Shown here piece after piece: positions 7,068 to 15,902 of a stretch of 64,000 nucleotides of DNA. Location of the stretch: assembly GCF_000787715.1 (NCBI RefSeq), contig NZ_BBPI01000001.1, forward strand, positions 1 through 64,000, written 5' to 3'. Origin of the DNA: Sphingomonas parapaucimobilis NBRC 15100 (GTDB taxonomy: Bacteria; Pseudomonadota; Alphaproteobacteria; Sphingomonadales; Sphingomonadaceae). A program made the translations under genes and the position numbers. Under the pieces are notes generated by a model. That model made no database searches. It was not told the DNA's origin and saw only the letters and a program-made list of their open reading frames with translations. The first letter of the stretch is position 1, and each line of letters starts with the position of its first letter.

Positions 7068-7874
7068 TCAGCTTTCCATTTTACCCTGCTCGTCAGCGGT
7101 GCCGCCGCTCCAGATTTCACTCATCGGCATCGTATCGGGTTCAGCATCGCCCGCCGATACGGTCCCGCTACTGTGCGACCCTTCGATCGTCTCGGGCTGC
7201 TCGCTGCGGATTTGAATGTCGGCGTCGGTGTCAGCAACGGGTTCGCGATCGTCATGGTCGCCGTCCGGCCTGTCATTCGACTTGATCTCAGCCGAAGGCT
7301 GATCGCTCGCACCGAGTTCGACCCCGCCGACCTTGGTGATCGTGGGCTTATCCGACTGAATAGAAAGTTGCTCCAGCCGTCCGATCAGTCGATCTTCACG
7401 ACGACGGGCATCATCGAGCTGAGCCCTGAGCTGGTTGCTTTCGGCTCTTGCGTTATCACGTTCCTGCTCCGTTTTAATCCAGCGCTCCATCAGCGTGCTA
7501 ACCTCGGCTTCGCTCCTGCTGACGCGCTGTTCGGCCGTCGCGATACGGAGCGAAGCCTCGCGATGTATCGCATTGACCGTATCCCGGAAGGCGCTGAGCA
7601 AGGTATTCATTCCATCCGCTGTGAACCGGTCGAAAAGGCTCTCAAACGCTGCGCGGACTTCGGGCGGGACTTCGAGCGCCGGCGGAGCGTCCCTTTCAGC
7701 CCCGGCGGCCACCCAGAGCCTCACATTTTTGTAAAAGAGGCCGTTGGGCTCGACGCCCAACAAGGCCGCCGCCTTATTAATACAGCCATCCGGTTTCCAC
7801 TGTCCGGACTTGACCAAATTTTCGAGCTTCTCCGCCAAGACATTGGGACGGAGCCAATCCTCACTCTTCTTCAT
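7068..7874 (-). CDS. kfrA: KfrA-like plasmid-type DNA-binding coiled-coil protein
   Basis: 268 residues from the ATG at 7874 (MKKSEDWL). The N-terminal 75 or so residues match the KfrA-type helix-turn-helix region (NVLAEKLENLVKSGQW…NKAAALLGVEPN). A long heptad-rich coiled coil follows (IHREASLRIATAEQRV…LRAQLDDARRREDRLIGRL), then an acidic, disordered tail. KfrA proteins are plasmid and integrative-element proteins that bind an inverted repeat in their own promoter. A perfect palindrome lies 43-74 bp upstream of this start. An in-frame ATG at 7958 would place that palindrome inside the gene, so the shorter start is preferred. Confidence 0.65.
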   Translation of the reverse strand: MKKSEDWLRPNVLAEKLENLVKSGQWKPDGCINKAAALLGVEPNGLFYKNVRLWVAAGAERDAPPALEVPPEVRAAFESLFDRFTADGMNTLLSAFRDTVNAIHREASLRIATAEQRVSRSEAEVSTLMERWIKTEQERDNARAESNQLRAQLDDARRREDRLIGRLEQLSIQSDKPTITKVGGVELGASDQPSAEIKSNDRPDGDHDDREPVADTDADIQIRSEQPETIEGSHSSGTVSAGDAEPDTMPMSEIWSGGTADEQGKMES

Positions 7875-7916
7875 GGTATCACTCGCCGTCTGCGAGCCCG
7901 ACTGATCCTGCGAAAG

Positions 7917-7948
7917 CTGCGAGACCTGCGATATCGCAGGTCTCGCAG
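7917..7948. promoter_or_regulatory. Perfect 32-bp palindrome, probable KfrA operator
   Basis: Each half is CTGCGAGACCTGCGAT or its exact complement, with dyad centre between 7932 and 7933 and no mismatch. A further half-site, CTGCGAG, lies at 7890-7896. It sits just upstream of the preferred start of the kfrA-like gene, where KfrA family members autorepress. Confidence 0.7.
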
Positions 7949-8040
7949 GAGACGGCATTCAACAGGTCGATCCGACTGGCACATTGTCATCTTGCGCCAG
8001 AGCCAATTGGGTCAGGCGCGGGATTTGGTGACGATGGCGG

Positions 8041-8337
8041 TTATGGTGCGGCCCAATGTTGGGGCGGACGATTCAACGACCGTTGCAGCGCAAGTGGGTC
8101 GAACGCAGCGCTAATACGACGGATGCCCGATTGCAGACGCAGCCAAACCAGCATGCCGATCGAAAATAGCGTCACGATGATCGACTGCAGGCAACGATAT
8201 ACACCGGCGCCGCCGCGACGGCGGTCAGCCCTTGCACCGACGATGCGCGACACGGCGGCAAGCAGTGTTCCGATCGCGTCACACCGCTGGGCGCTCAAGG
8301 GCGCAGACAGGGTCTGAGAAGGGGCCGAACTGCTCAT
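8041..8337 (-). CDS. Possible small membrane protein
   Basis: 98 residues with one hydrophobic segment (SIIVTLFSIGMLVWL) near residues 52-66 flanked by arginines. The Shine-Dalgarno is weak and there are no recognisable relatives. It lies in the gap between the kfrA-like gene and arsR. The remaining sequence of this gap (7959-8040, 8338-8492) holds nothing I can identify apart from the arsR promoter region. It may be spurious. Confidence 0.25.
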   Translation of the reverse strand: MSSSAPSQTLSAPLSAQRCDAIGTLLAAVSRIVGARADRRRGGAGVYRCLQSIIVTLFSIGMLVWLRLQSGIRRISAAFDPLALQRSLNRPPQHWAAP

Positions 8338-8492
8338 TGTCTGTCTTTATAGGCTGGCGCGTCCACGCCGCCAACTCGATGGCAATCGCATGAAGAAAGT
8401 CTGCTCCTAGCAGAATCTGACTTGGGTAAGATCGGGTAGGCCGAAGCGATCCATTAGGATGACAATAGCGACGAATCCACTATGCTGGATAT

Positions 8493-8825
8493 ATGGAAAC
8501 TGATTCGGCAATCGCTGCATTCGGCGCTCTCGCACAGGCAACGCGCCTAGAAGTGTTCCGCCTGCTGGTGCGCCACGAACCCGCCGGGATGGCCGCTGGC
8601 GAAATCGCCCGCCAACTCAAAGTCCCGCAGAACACCATGTCCGCGCACCTCGGTATTCTCGCCCGCGCGGGACTGGTCCGCTCCGAACGCCATAGCCGGT
8701 CTATCATCTACCGCGCCGACCTAGACGGCCTGCGGGCGCTGACGCTGTTCCTCGTCAAGGATTGCTGCGCCAGCAACGCGGAACTGTGCGCGCCGCTTAT
8801 CGCCGAACTCGCCCCCTGCTGCTGA
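8493..8825 (+). CDS. arsR: ArsR-family arsenic-responsive repressor
   Basis: 110 residues. The winged helix-turn-helix (AAGEIARQLKVPQNTMSAHLG) is near residues 34-55. Cysteines are clustered at the C-terminus (KDCCASNAELC…APCC) rather than in the DNA-recognition helix. This is the arrangement of ArsR proteins that bind As(III) through C-terminal thiols. It should repress the arsRCB transcription unit and release it when arsenite binds. It is first in the operon and arsC follows after 11 bp. Confidence 0.88.
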   Translation: METDSAIAAFGALAQATRLEVFRLLVRHEPAGMAAGEIARQLKVPQNTMSAHLGILARAGLVRSERHSRSIIYRADLDGLRALTLFLVKDCCASNAELCAPLIAELAPCC

Positions 8826-8836
8826 AAAGACGCCCC

Positions 8837-9265
8837 GTGGCTGTCGATATCGTCATCTATCACAATCCGGAATGCGGCACGTCGCGCAACGCCCTTGGGC
8901 TGATCCGCAATGCCGGCATCGAGCCGCATGTGGTCGAGTATCTGAAGACCCCACCCGCGCGTGCGCTGCTGGTCGCGCTGATCGACCGCGCCGGCATGAC
9001 GCCCCGCGATCTGCTACGCGAGAAGGGGACGCCCTATGCGGAGCTGGGCTTGGGCGACACGTCGCTGTCCGATGAAGCGCTGATAGATGCGATGATGGCG
9101 CATCCCGTCCTCGTCAACCGACCCCTGGTCGTCTCGCCGCTCGGCGTGAAGCTGTGCCGCCCTTCTCAAGCCGTCCTTGATCTGCTGCCGAGCGGCCAGC
9201 TTGCCGCGTTCGCAAAGGAGGACGGCGAAGAGGTGGTCGATGCGTCGGGCCATCGCGTCGCCTGA
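8837..9265 (+). CDS. arsC: Arsenate reductase, glutaredoxin-dependent type
   Basis: 142 residues from a GTG start. It reduces arsenate to arsenite with glutathione and glutaredoxin. The catalytic motif [11 protein letters not shown] carries the active Cys at about residue 13 and the Arg that follows. The length matches the E. coli ArsC type (about 141). The stop overlaps the start of arsB (TGATG), so reductase and exporter are coupled. Confidence 0.9.
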   Translation: MAVDIVIYHNPECGTSRNALGLIRNAGIEPHVVEYLKTPPARALLVALIDRAGMTPRDLLREKGTPYAELGLGDTSLSDEALIDAMMAHPVLVNRPLVVSPLGVKLCRPSQAVLDLLPSGQLAAFAKEDGEEVVDASGHRVA

Positions 9266-10551
9266 TGCTTCTTGCCATCCTGATCTTCGTCGCGACGATC
9301 ACGCTCGTCATCTGGCAGCCCAAAGGCCTTGGGATCGGGTGGAGCGCGATGGGCGGGGCCGTCGTGGCGCTGCTCGCGGGCGTCGTCACCCTATCCGACG
9401 TGCCAGTGGTATGGGGCATCGTATGGAACGCGACCGCTGCGTTCGTCGCGATCATCCTCATCAGCCTGTTGCTCGATGAAGCCGGGTTCTTCGAGTGGGC
9501 GGCGCTGCATGTCGCCCGCTGGGGCGGGGGGAATGGTTGTCGGCTGTTCGTTCTGATCGTGCTGCTCGGCGCAGGCGTGTCCGCGCTGTTCGCCAATGAC
9601 GGTGCGGCGCTGATCCTGACGCCGATCGTCATCGCCATGCTGCGGGCGCTGGGGTTCGAGGACAAGGCGACGCTGGCGTTCGTCATGGCGGCCGGGTTCA
9701 TTGCCGACACCGCCAGCCTGCCGCTGGTCGTGTCGAACCTCGTCAACATCGTGTCGGCCGACTTTTTCCAAGTCGGGTTCGGTGACTATGCGTCCGTTAT
9801 GGTGCCGGTCGACCTCGTGTCGATCGCTGCGACGCTGGCGGCGCTGCTGCTGTTCTTCTGGCGCGACATACCGACAGACTATGACGTGCGGGCGCTGCGC
9901 GCGCCGCGCGAGGCGATCCGCGATGCCGCAACGTTCCGCGCTGGATGGATCGTGCTCGCTTTGCTGCTCGCCGGCTTCTTCCTGCTCGAACCGCTCGGCG
10001 TGCCGGTCAGCGCCGTGGCCGCTGCCGGCGCGATCCTGCTGCTTGTGATCGCAGGGAGGGGCCACGTGATCCCAACGGCCAAGGTGCTGAGCGGCGCCCC
10101 GTGGCAGGTCGTGATCTTCTCGCTCGGCATGTACTTGGTCGTCTATGGCCTACGGAACGCAGGGTTGACCAATCATCTGGCGGCGCTGCTCGATAGCAGC
10201 GCGCAAGGCGGCGTGTGGGGCGCTGCGCTGGGCACGGGCGTCATCGCAGCGGTCCTGTCGTCGGTGATGAACAACATGCCGACCGTGCTGGTGGGCGCTC
10301 TGTCGATCGACGCAACGCACGCGACCGGGGCCGTCAGGGAAGCGATGATCTACGCCAACGTGATCGGCTGCGACCTCGGCCCCAAGCTGACGCCGATCGG
10401 CTCGCTCGCGACGCTGCTGTGGCTGCATGTCCTAGGGCAGAAGGGCGTCAGGATCGGATGGGGCTATTACTTCCGGGTCGGGGTCACGCTGACTCTGCCT
10501 GTCCTGCTCATAACGCTAGCGGCGCTCGCGCTGCGAATTGGGATTGCCTGA
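9265..10551 (+). CDS. arsB: ArsB arsenite efflux permease
   Basis: 428 residues, about twelve hydrophobic segments, the usual ArsB length. Family landmarks are [17 protein letters not shown], the inner half-repeat [13 protein letters not shown], and [20 protein letters not shown] near the C-terminus. It exports arsenite or antimonite from the cytoplasm using the proton motive force. No arsA ATPase gene is present, so it would act as a secondary carrier. It overlaps arsC by one base and the truncated arsH by one base. Confidence 0.92.
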   Translation: MLLAILIFVATITLVIWQPKGLGIGWSAMGGAVVALLAGVVTLSDVPVVWGIVWNATAAFVAIILISLLLDEAGFFEWAALHVARWGGGNGCRLFVLIVLLGAGVSALFANDGAALILTPIVIAMLRALGFEDKATLAFVMAAGFIADTASLPLVVSNLVNIVSADFFQVGFGDYASVMVPVDLVSIAATLAALLLFFWRDIPTDYDVRALRAPREAIRDAATFRAGWIVLALLLAGFFLLEPLGVPVSAVAAAGAILLLVIAGRGHVIPTAKVLSGAPWQVVIFSLGMYLVVYGLRNAGLTNHLAALLDSSAQGGVWGAALGTGVIAAVLSSVMNNMPTVLVGALSIDATHATGAVREAMIYANVIGCDLGPKLTPIGSLATLLWLHVLGQKGVRIGWGYYFRVGVTLTLPVLLITLAALALRIGIA

Positions 10552-10793
10552 TGCCCCTCCGCGACCTTGCCGACGCCGACCATCTGCCCGCGCTCGACCG
10601 GCGCTACGCGCTCGATCGGCCCGTCCTCGGGCTGGGCGCTGGCGATCCGCCGCCCCGCATCCTGCTGCTCTACGGGGCGCTGCGTGAGCGGTCTTATCCG
10701 CGCCTGTGCATCGAGGAGGCGGCGCGACTGCTCCGTTTCTTCGGCTGCGAAACGCGCATCTTCGATCCATCGAGGCTGCTGAATCTGTGGTAG
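10551..10793 (+). pseudogene. arsH: Truncated arsH
   Basis: The start overlaps the arsB stop (TGATG). The 80 residues match the N-terminus of ArsH, an NADPH-dependent FMN reductase: [17 protein letters not shown], then [18 protein letters not shown]. It then diverges into RLLNLW and stops. Intact ArsH is about 230-250 residues and continues with the flavin-binding region. The rest of the gene is not found downstream. A second arsH fragment broken just after the same FDPSGL element lies at 14884-15093 on the other strand. Confidence 0.8.
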
Positions 10794-10849
10794 GCAAGGC
10801 GCATTGATCTGGGCACCAAACTGTAGCACATAGCCTTTCGGACGATCTA

Positions 10850-10874
10850 GAAACCGCAGTTTTCTGCGGGTTTC
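10850..10874. terminator. Hairpin after the ars operon
   Basis: GAAACCGCAG (10850-10859), loop TTTT, then CTGCGGGTTTC form a stem with one bulge. It has A-rich and T-rich ends on opposite sides. It is the likely transcription end for arsRCB-arsH'. Confidence 0.5.
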
Positions 10875-11631
10875 AGTGTGGCAAAATCATGGAACGGAAT
10901 CCCTTCACCCGCTCCCCATTAGCGCGAACCCCCGGATTTCCGCTATTCCGGCGTCCGGCCGCGCTTGGCGGGACACCGGGCTGCAACATCAGGCTGCGCG
11001 CACACCGCCGTCGTCCACCCGCAGTCGAAGTCCGCGCCGGTGATCGTATAAGACGTGGATGTGACCTTGCCCACCTATCTCTACCAGCGAAGCGCCGCCA
11101 ACCATTTTATGAGCAAGACGGCCGACCCGGTCGAGGCCGGACGCCTCGTCCCCCGGCTGTCGGCCCGATGGGAGATGATGGCCTTGCACCGAAACTCGCA
11201 TGGGCAACGCCCGCGGCGGGCACTACGAATTCCCCGTTGAAACAGGCCCTTGGGGAAATCCAAACGATGGAAACCAAGACGGCGCGCAGCGATCCGTACA
11301 GCCTTGGTTGGCCCCGTTTTTATGCAAGCGCTGGTCGATATCTTCGAAAATATGGTGATCAATATATGCGGCAAAATTTCTCGCGGGGATCAAGGCGCCA
11401 AGCAGGTCATCATCAATGACATCATCGGCCATATCCGGGCGGCTACAAATCCCGCAAGCCAGGGTTCGCTAAGGCCGGTGCGGCAATCATTCGGACGCGG
11501 CTTGGCCTGCTGTGCGACGCGACGCCGAACCTGACGGCGCATCGCACATTTGCCCCGCTGTCGCGGCACGATCGCTCGCGGACGGGATCGTACAAGGAAT
11601 GCCCATTGCGGCGAAAGGCATCGATCTTTCG
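10875..11631. other. No supported gene; possible decayed sequence
   Basis: About 750 bases between the ars operon and gcd. Short frames exist on both strands, including a 94-codon plus-strand one at 11250 with a protein-like centre (VDIFENMVINICGKISRG). None has a convincing ribosome-binding site, family match or consistent codon pattern. I regard the region as non-coding or as remnants. Confidence 0.4.
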
Positions 11632-14001
11632 TCAGCGTCTCGGCAGTGCATAGGCGAGCGTGTAATCCCCGTATCGCGTGCCCAGCGCGCCATGACCGCC
11701 TGCGGTGATGACGACATATTGCCGCCCGTCCCGACCGCGATAGGTCATCGGCGTCGCCTGCGCCCCGGCGGGCAGCCGTGCCTTCCAAACCACTTTGCCC
11801 GTATTGAGGTCGTAAGCGCGCAGATACTGGTCCGTCGTCGCCCCGATAAAGGCGAGTCCGCCCGCAGTGATGATGGATCCACCCAGATTCGGGACGCCGG
11901 TTTTGATCGGCACGCCCAGGTGCGACCCGAACAGTCCGGTGTCGCGCGCGGTGCCCAGCACTTTCCTCCACAGCACGCGCCGGGTGCCGAGATCGACTGC
12001 GGTCAAATGCCCCCAGGGCGGCGCGACGCACGGAGCGCCGAAGATGCCGACCCATGCCTTCACCACCGCGACATAGGGCGTGTTGTACTGGGTCTGGAGC
12101 TGCGCCTGCATGGCGTTCTCGCCGCCCTGCTTCTGCTTCATCATCGGCGCGACCCGTGGATCGTCGCGCCGCATCAGCCATAGCTTGAACGGCATCTCCA
12201 TCGTGTTGACAGTCATGATCCCGCGCACGGGATCGACAGCCGCGCCGCCCCAGTCGGTGACCCCGTCGAACGCCGGATGACCGATGATCGGCTTCAGCCC
12301 CATCGGCTGGTAGATGCCGGTCCCCTGTGCGCGGCGGATGTCGATGCGGCAGAACAGTTGGTCGATCGGCGTTGCCCCCCAGGTCGCAACTTCGGTTGGC
12401 GCAGGCGGCGTGAAGCTGGGCATGCCGGTCGAGAAGGGCTGCGTCGGCGAGACGCGGACGCCCGGCGTCGCGCCATCGGTGCGCACCGGCCGCTCGGTGA
12501 TCGCGGCGATCGGCGCGCCGGTCAGGCGGTTGAGAAAGAAGACCTGCCCCATCTTCGTCGTCTGGATCAGTGCGGGGATCACTTGGCCATCGGGCGCGCG
12601 ATAGTCGAACAGCGACGGACCGATCGGCAGGTCCATGTCCCACATGTCACGGTGGACCAGCTGCCGCGTCCAGCGCAACTTCCCCGTTGCCACCTCCAGC
12701 GCGACGATAGACGAACCGAAGCGGTCGTCGAACGGTCGGCGGTAACCGATCCAATAATCCGGCGAGGCATTGCCCGTGCCGAGATAGACGAGACCGTTGG
12801 CCGCATCAGCCGTGATCGCGCCCCAGACGTTGGGCGTACCACGCGTGTAGGTCTGCCCCGCCGGCAGCGGCGCGATCGCGTCCGGCGAACGGCCCACGTC
12901 CCACGCCCAGACCGGCGCGCCCGACACCGGATCATAGGCCCGCACGACGCCGGACGGGATGTCGCGGTTGACGTTGTCGATGATCCGCTCGCCGATGATG
13001 AGCCGACCGTTGACCACCACCGGTGGCGTCGTGCCAATTTGGTCGGATGGCTTGGACGTGCCCATATTGGCGCGCAGGTCGATCGCGCCGCCGCTGGCGA
13101 AGCTCGGGCACAGGCGTCCCGTGTCCGCGTCCAGCGCGACCAACCGGGCGTTGAACGTCGGCGCGAAGATGCGACGAGGGCATGGAGTCCCCGCCGGTGC
13201 CTCGAAATAGGTGACGCCACGGCAGACGAGATAGTTATTGCCCTCGATCTTCGCATTCTCGTGCCAGCTCCACTTGGTCTTGCCAGTGGTCGCATCGATC
13301 GCCTGCACGAAGGAATGGGGCGTACAGGTGAAAAGCGTGTCGCCGATGTGGATCGGCGTCGCTTCGGAGTGATATTCGCGCTTATGCTCCTTGGATTCGG
13401 CTTCCATTGGCAGGTCGCCGGTGCGCTGCGTCCAGGCAAGCTCCAGCCGTCCGACATTCCCCGGCGTGATGTCGGCCAGCGCGGAATAGCGCCGTCCCGA
13501 CAGCGTGCCGCCGTAATCGCGCCAGTCCGCGTCGGCCTCGCCCGTGGGTGCGGCTGGAAGCACAGCGCCTTGGGGCGCCTCCTGTGCGGTGATCGGATCG
13601 CCGTGGAGGATGACGCCGCCGACCCCGAGGGCGAGCACCGCCGCGGCGACTGCGGGCGCGGCATGGGCACGCGATCGCCAGGATCGGGATCGCCAACCCG
13701 TCAGCAGGACGAGCACCAGCAATACGGTGGGAGCGACGAGACGGGGAACCAGTTGCAGGGCGTCAAGGCCGACCTCCCAAAGCGACCACAGGAGCGTTCC
13801 GACCCAGATCCCTACAAACAGCCAGCGGCCGAGGGGTTTGTCACGGCCGATCAACGCCCCGCTGGCGATCATCGCGATCCCGGCAATGACATAATAGGTC
13901 GATCCGCCAATCGATGCGAGTACCCCGCCCGCCACCGCGAAGAAGCCGCCGAGAATAGCGACGAACCAACCCAGGCCCCGGACCAACACCCCCCTCATCA
14001 C
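11632..14001 (-). CDS. gcd: Membrane-bound PQQ-dependent glucose dehydrogenase
   Basis: 789 residues, the normal size for the glucose/quinate/shikimate group. The first 140 residues hold about five membrane segments. A periplasmic eight-bladed propeller follows (from DWRDYGGTLSGRRYSAL). PQQ-site and tryptophan-docking features are visible: TPPVVVNGRLIIGERI, WDMDLPIGPSLFD, YNTPY, GPP-like APPWGHLTAVDL, TAGGLAFIGAT. It oxidises glucose to gluconolactone and passes electrons to ubiquinone. No pqq biosynthesis gene is in the window, so the cofactor must come from elsewhere. It stands alone between two decayed regions. Substrate could be another aldose. Confidence 0.88.
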   Translation of the reverse strand: MMRGVLVRGLGWFVAILGGFFAVAGGVLASIGGSTYYVIAGIAMIASGALIGRDKPLGRWLFVGIWVGTLLWSLWEVGLDALQLVPRLVAPTVLLVLVLLTGWRSRSWRSRAHAAPAVAAAVLALGVGGVILHGDPITAQEAPQGAVLPAAPTGEADADWRDYGGTLSGRRYSALADITPGNVGRLELAWTQRTGDLPMEAESKEHKREYHSEATPIHIGDTLFTCTPHSFVQAIDATTGKTKWSWHENAKIEGNNYLVCRGVTYFEAPAGTPCPRRIFAPTFNARLVALDADTGRLCPSFASGGAIDLRANMGTSKPSDQIGTTPPVVVNGRLIIGERIIDNVNRDIPSGVVRAYDPVSGAPVWAWDVGRSPDAIAPLPAGQTYTRGTPNVWGAITADAANGLVYLGTGNASPDYWIGYRRPFDDRFGSSIVALEVATGKLRWTRQLVHRDMWDMDLPIGPSLFDYRAPDGQVIPALIQTTKMGQVFFLNRLTGAPIAAITERPVRTDGATPGVRVSPTQPFSTGMPSFTPPAPTEVATWGATPIDQLFCRIDIRRAQGTGIYQPMGLKPIIGHPAFDGVTDWGGAAVDPVRGIMTVNTMEMPFKLWLMRRDDPRVAPMMKQKQGGENAMQAQLQTQYNTPYVAVVKAWVGIFGAPCVAPPWGHLTAVDLGTRRVLWRKVLGTARDTGLFGSHLGVPIKTGVPNLGGSIITAGGLAFIGATTDQYLRAYDLNTGKVVWKARLPAGAQATPMTYRGRDGRQYVVITAGGHGALGTRYGDYTLAYALPRR

Positions 14002-14128
14002 CCAATCTCCCGGCGTTTACAGCCGCTCAACGCCTGTCACGAGGAAAAGTCGCCGCCGCGCCAATAAACCCAGCGCACGAAGCTGCTGCACGGCCGGATC
14101 GACGAAAACCGTAAAGCTATGGACTTAG

Positions 14129-14881
14129 GTGAAATCCATCGGACACAGCCCATTCGGGGCCGGGCGACTGGTCGAACTGGGCGAGGTGATCGATGCGCGT
14201 CTCGAGCGTGGCAGTCCGATCCTGTTCCGGCGCGACGCCGGCGCAGCGGACATGGTGACCGCGGAATTGGCGGGGACGTTCGAGGCTCCGGTCTGTGGCA
14301 TCATCGCGATCAATCGCGCGATCGCGGCGCATGACTGGGCGGCGCAGGGACTGGTCCGGCCGGTGACCCGCCTGCACGGTCGACCGGAGGATGAACGGCG
14401 ACCGACGATCCTGTGGGACGGCGAATGGGAGATCACCTGGGTCACCTTCCGCGACATGGGGCCACGTTCGGTGCGGCGTTGCTCGGCATCTACGTCCTTG
14501 TCATCGCGCAATTCTGCAGCTTCCGCCTGCCGCTCATCGGTATCGTTATCGGTCACCTGATCTTCGGCGCATCGTTCACCGCCACCTCTATGATCGGCTT
14601 CATCGCGCTGGCGGGCATCATCGTGCGCAACTCGATCCTGCTGGTCGATTTCATTCGCCACGGCCGACCCCCCGACAGAGCGCTGCGCGAGGTGTTGATC
14701 GAGGCCGGGGCAATCCGCTTCAAGCCGATCCTGCTGATCGCATTGGCGGCCATGATCGGTGCCGCCGTGATCCTGACCGACCCGATCTTCCAGGGACTTG
14801 CGATCTCGCCGCTATTCGGCCTCAACGCTGCTGACGGTACTACTCATTCCAGCTATCTACGTCATCTTCTACCGTTGCTGA
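14129..14881 (+). pseudogene. Remnant of an RND efflux pump (AcrB/CzcA-like) gene
   Basis: Only the C-terminal part is recognisable, and it is spread over several frames. The first frame (from 14129) gives GHSPFGAGRLVELGEV and ILWDGEWEITWVTFRDMG. After a shift near 14455, another frame gives FTATSMIGFIALAGIIVRNS, AIRFKPILLIALAAMIGA and DPIFQGLAISPLFG. The end returns in a third frame as TVLLIPAIYVIFYRC. The loop before the FTATSMIG helix is shorter than in intact pumps, suggesting a deletion. At least two frameshifts and the missing N-terminal two-thirds make it non-functional. Confidence 0.8.
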
Positions 14882-14883
14882 CC

Positions 14884-15093
14884 TTATCGCACAACGGAAT
14901 GCCCCGCTTGCCCGGACAGCAGGCCACTGGGGTCGAATAGTCGCACCTCGGCACCAGACAGGACCGGAAGACGCGCCACTCCCTTGACCGCGAGACGACG
15001 GAACGACCGCTCGCTTGCCGAGCTATGGAACAGGAGGACAGGCAGCGGCTGAGCATCGTCCACGCCTTGGATGGCTCCGCACGGCTCCCGCTG
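14884..15093 (-). pseudogene. arsH: Second arsH fragment, opposite strand
   Basis: In one minus-strand frame between stops I read PLPVLLFHSSASERSF, RRLAVKGVARLPVLSGAEV and RLFDPSGLLSGQ. This follows the ArsH N-terminal pattern LLLYGSLRERSFSRLAVEEA…GAEVRIFDPSGLPLP. There is no start codon and the frame stops about 10 residues after the FDPSGL element. It abuts the RND remnant (2-bp gap). The family match is by eye and covers about 45 residues. Confidence 0.55.
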
Positions 15094-15128
15094 CTACCAT
15101 ATGGTGTCATTTCCTTCTGGCAAAGAAT

Positions 15129-15902
15129 ATGTCCTCCCCATTCGCTGGAACAAGGAGCGCCGATTTGGAACGTCTGCTGACCATCATGAAACGCCTCCGC
15201 GATCCGCAGAGCGGTTGCGAATGGGATATAGCGCAAAGCTTCGAGAGCATCGCGCCTTACACCATCGAGGAAGCGCATGAAGTCGCCGATGCCATCGCGC
15301 GCGGAGACATGGCGGACTTGCAGGACGAACTCGGCGATCTCCTCCTGCAAGTGGTCTTCCATGCACAGATTGCCGAGGATCACGGGCAGTTCGCCTTTCC
15401 CGATGTCGTCGCGGCGATCAGCGACAAGATGGAACGGCGCCACCCTCATATCTTCGGCGATCACGCCGAAGGTGGCCATCATCTGTGGGAACAGATCAAG
15501 GCCGAGGAACGCAGGGCCAAAGCAGCGGGTGGTGCGCTGGACGGTGTGGCACTGGGCCTCCCGGCGTTGATGCGAGCGGAAAAACTTCAGAAGCGTGCCG
15601 CCAGAGTCGGCTTCGACTGGCCCGATGCCCAAGGATCGCGCGCGAAGGTCGACGAGGAGATTCGGGAAATCACCGAAGCCCCGCCCGAGATGCTGGCGGA
15701 GGAATTCGGCGACTTGCTGTTCTCGGTCGTCAACTGGGCGCGCCATTGCGGCGTGGATGCCGAAGCGGCGCTCCGTTATGCCAATGGCAAGTTCGAGCGC
15801 CGCTTTCGGGCGATGGAAGCACAGGCGGGCGACGCATTCCCCGCGCTCGATCTGGAAGCCAAGGAAGCCCTATGGCAGACCGTCAAGCATCGCGACGGGT
15901 GA
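15129..15902 (+). CDS. mazG: MazG nucleoside triphosphate pyrophosphohydrolase
   Basis: 257 residues from the ATG at 15129. It hydrolyses NTPs and dNTPs to monophosphate and pyrophosphate (house-cleaning, possibly (p)ppGpp turnover). Two MazG domains are visible. The first has EEAHEVADAI followed by LQDELGDLLLQVVFHAQ, giving the metal-binding E-x2-E/E-x2-D set. The second has DEEIREI and LAEEFGDLLFSVVNWAR. It converges on hflX, overlapping its 3' end by 20 bp. It is the first clearly core gene after the accessory region. Confidence 0.93.
   Translation: MSSPFAGTRSADLERLLTIMKRLRDPQSGCEWDIAQSFESIAPYTIEEAHEVADAIARGDMADLQDELGDLLLQVVFHAQIAEDHGQFAFPDVVAAISDKMERRHPHIFGDHAEGGHHLWEQIKAEERRAKAAGGALDGVALGLPALMRAEKLQKRAARVGFDWPDAQGSRAKVDEEIREITEAPPEMLAEEFGDLLFSVVNWARHCGVDAEAALRYANGKFERRFRAMEAQAGDAFPALDLEAKEALWQTVKHRDG

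Noticed and set aside
7874..7958. Longer kfrA start at 7958
   Set aside because: Weak ribosome-binding site, low-complexity extra residues, and it would place a perfect palindrome within the coding sequence.
10889..11534. Plus-strand frames between ars and gcd
   Set aside because: No ribosome-binding site, Arg/Pro-rich composition and no family pattern. Recorded only as a region without a supported gene.
12277..14067. 596-codon open frame antisense to gcd
   Set aside because: Mirror of a GC-rich gene. Composition is Arg/Asp/Gly-rich without any family motif, while gcd on the other strand is unmistakable.
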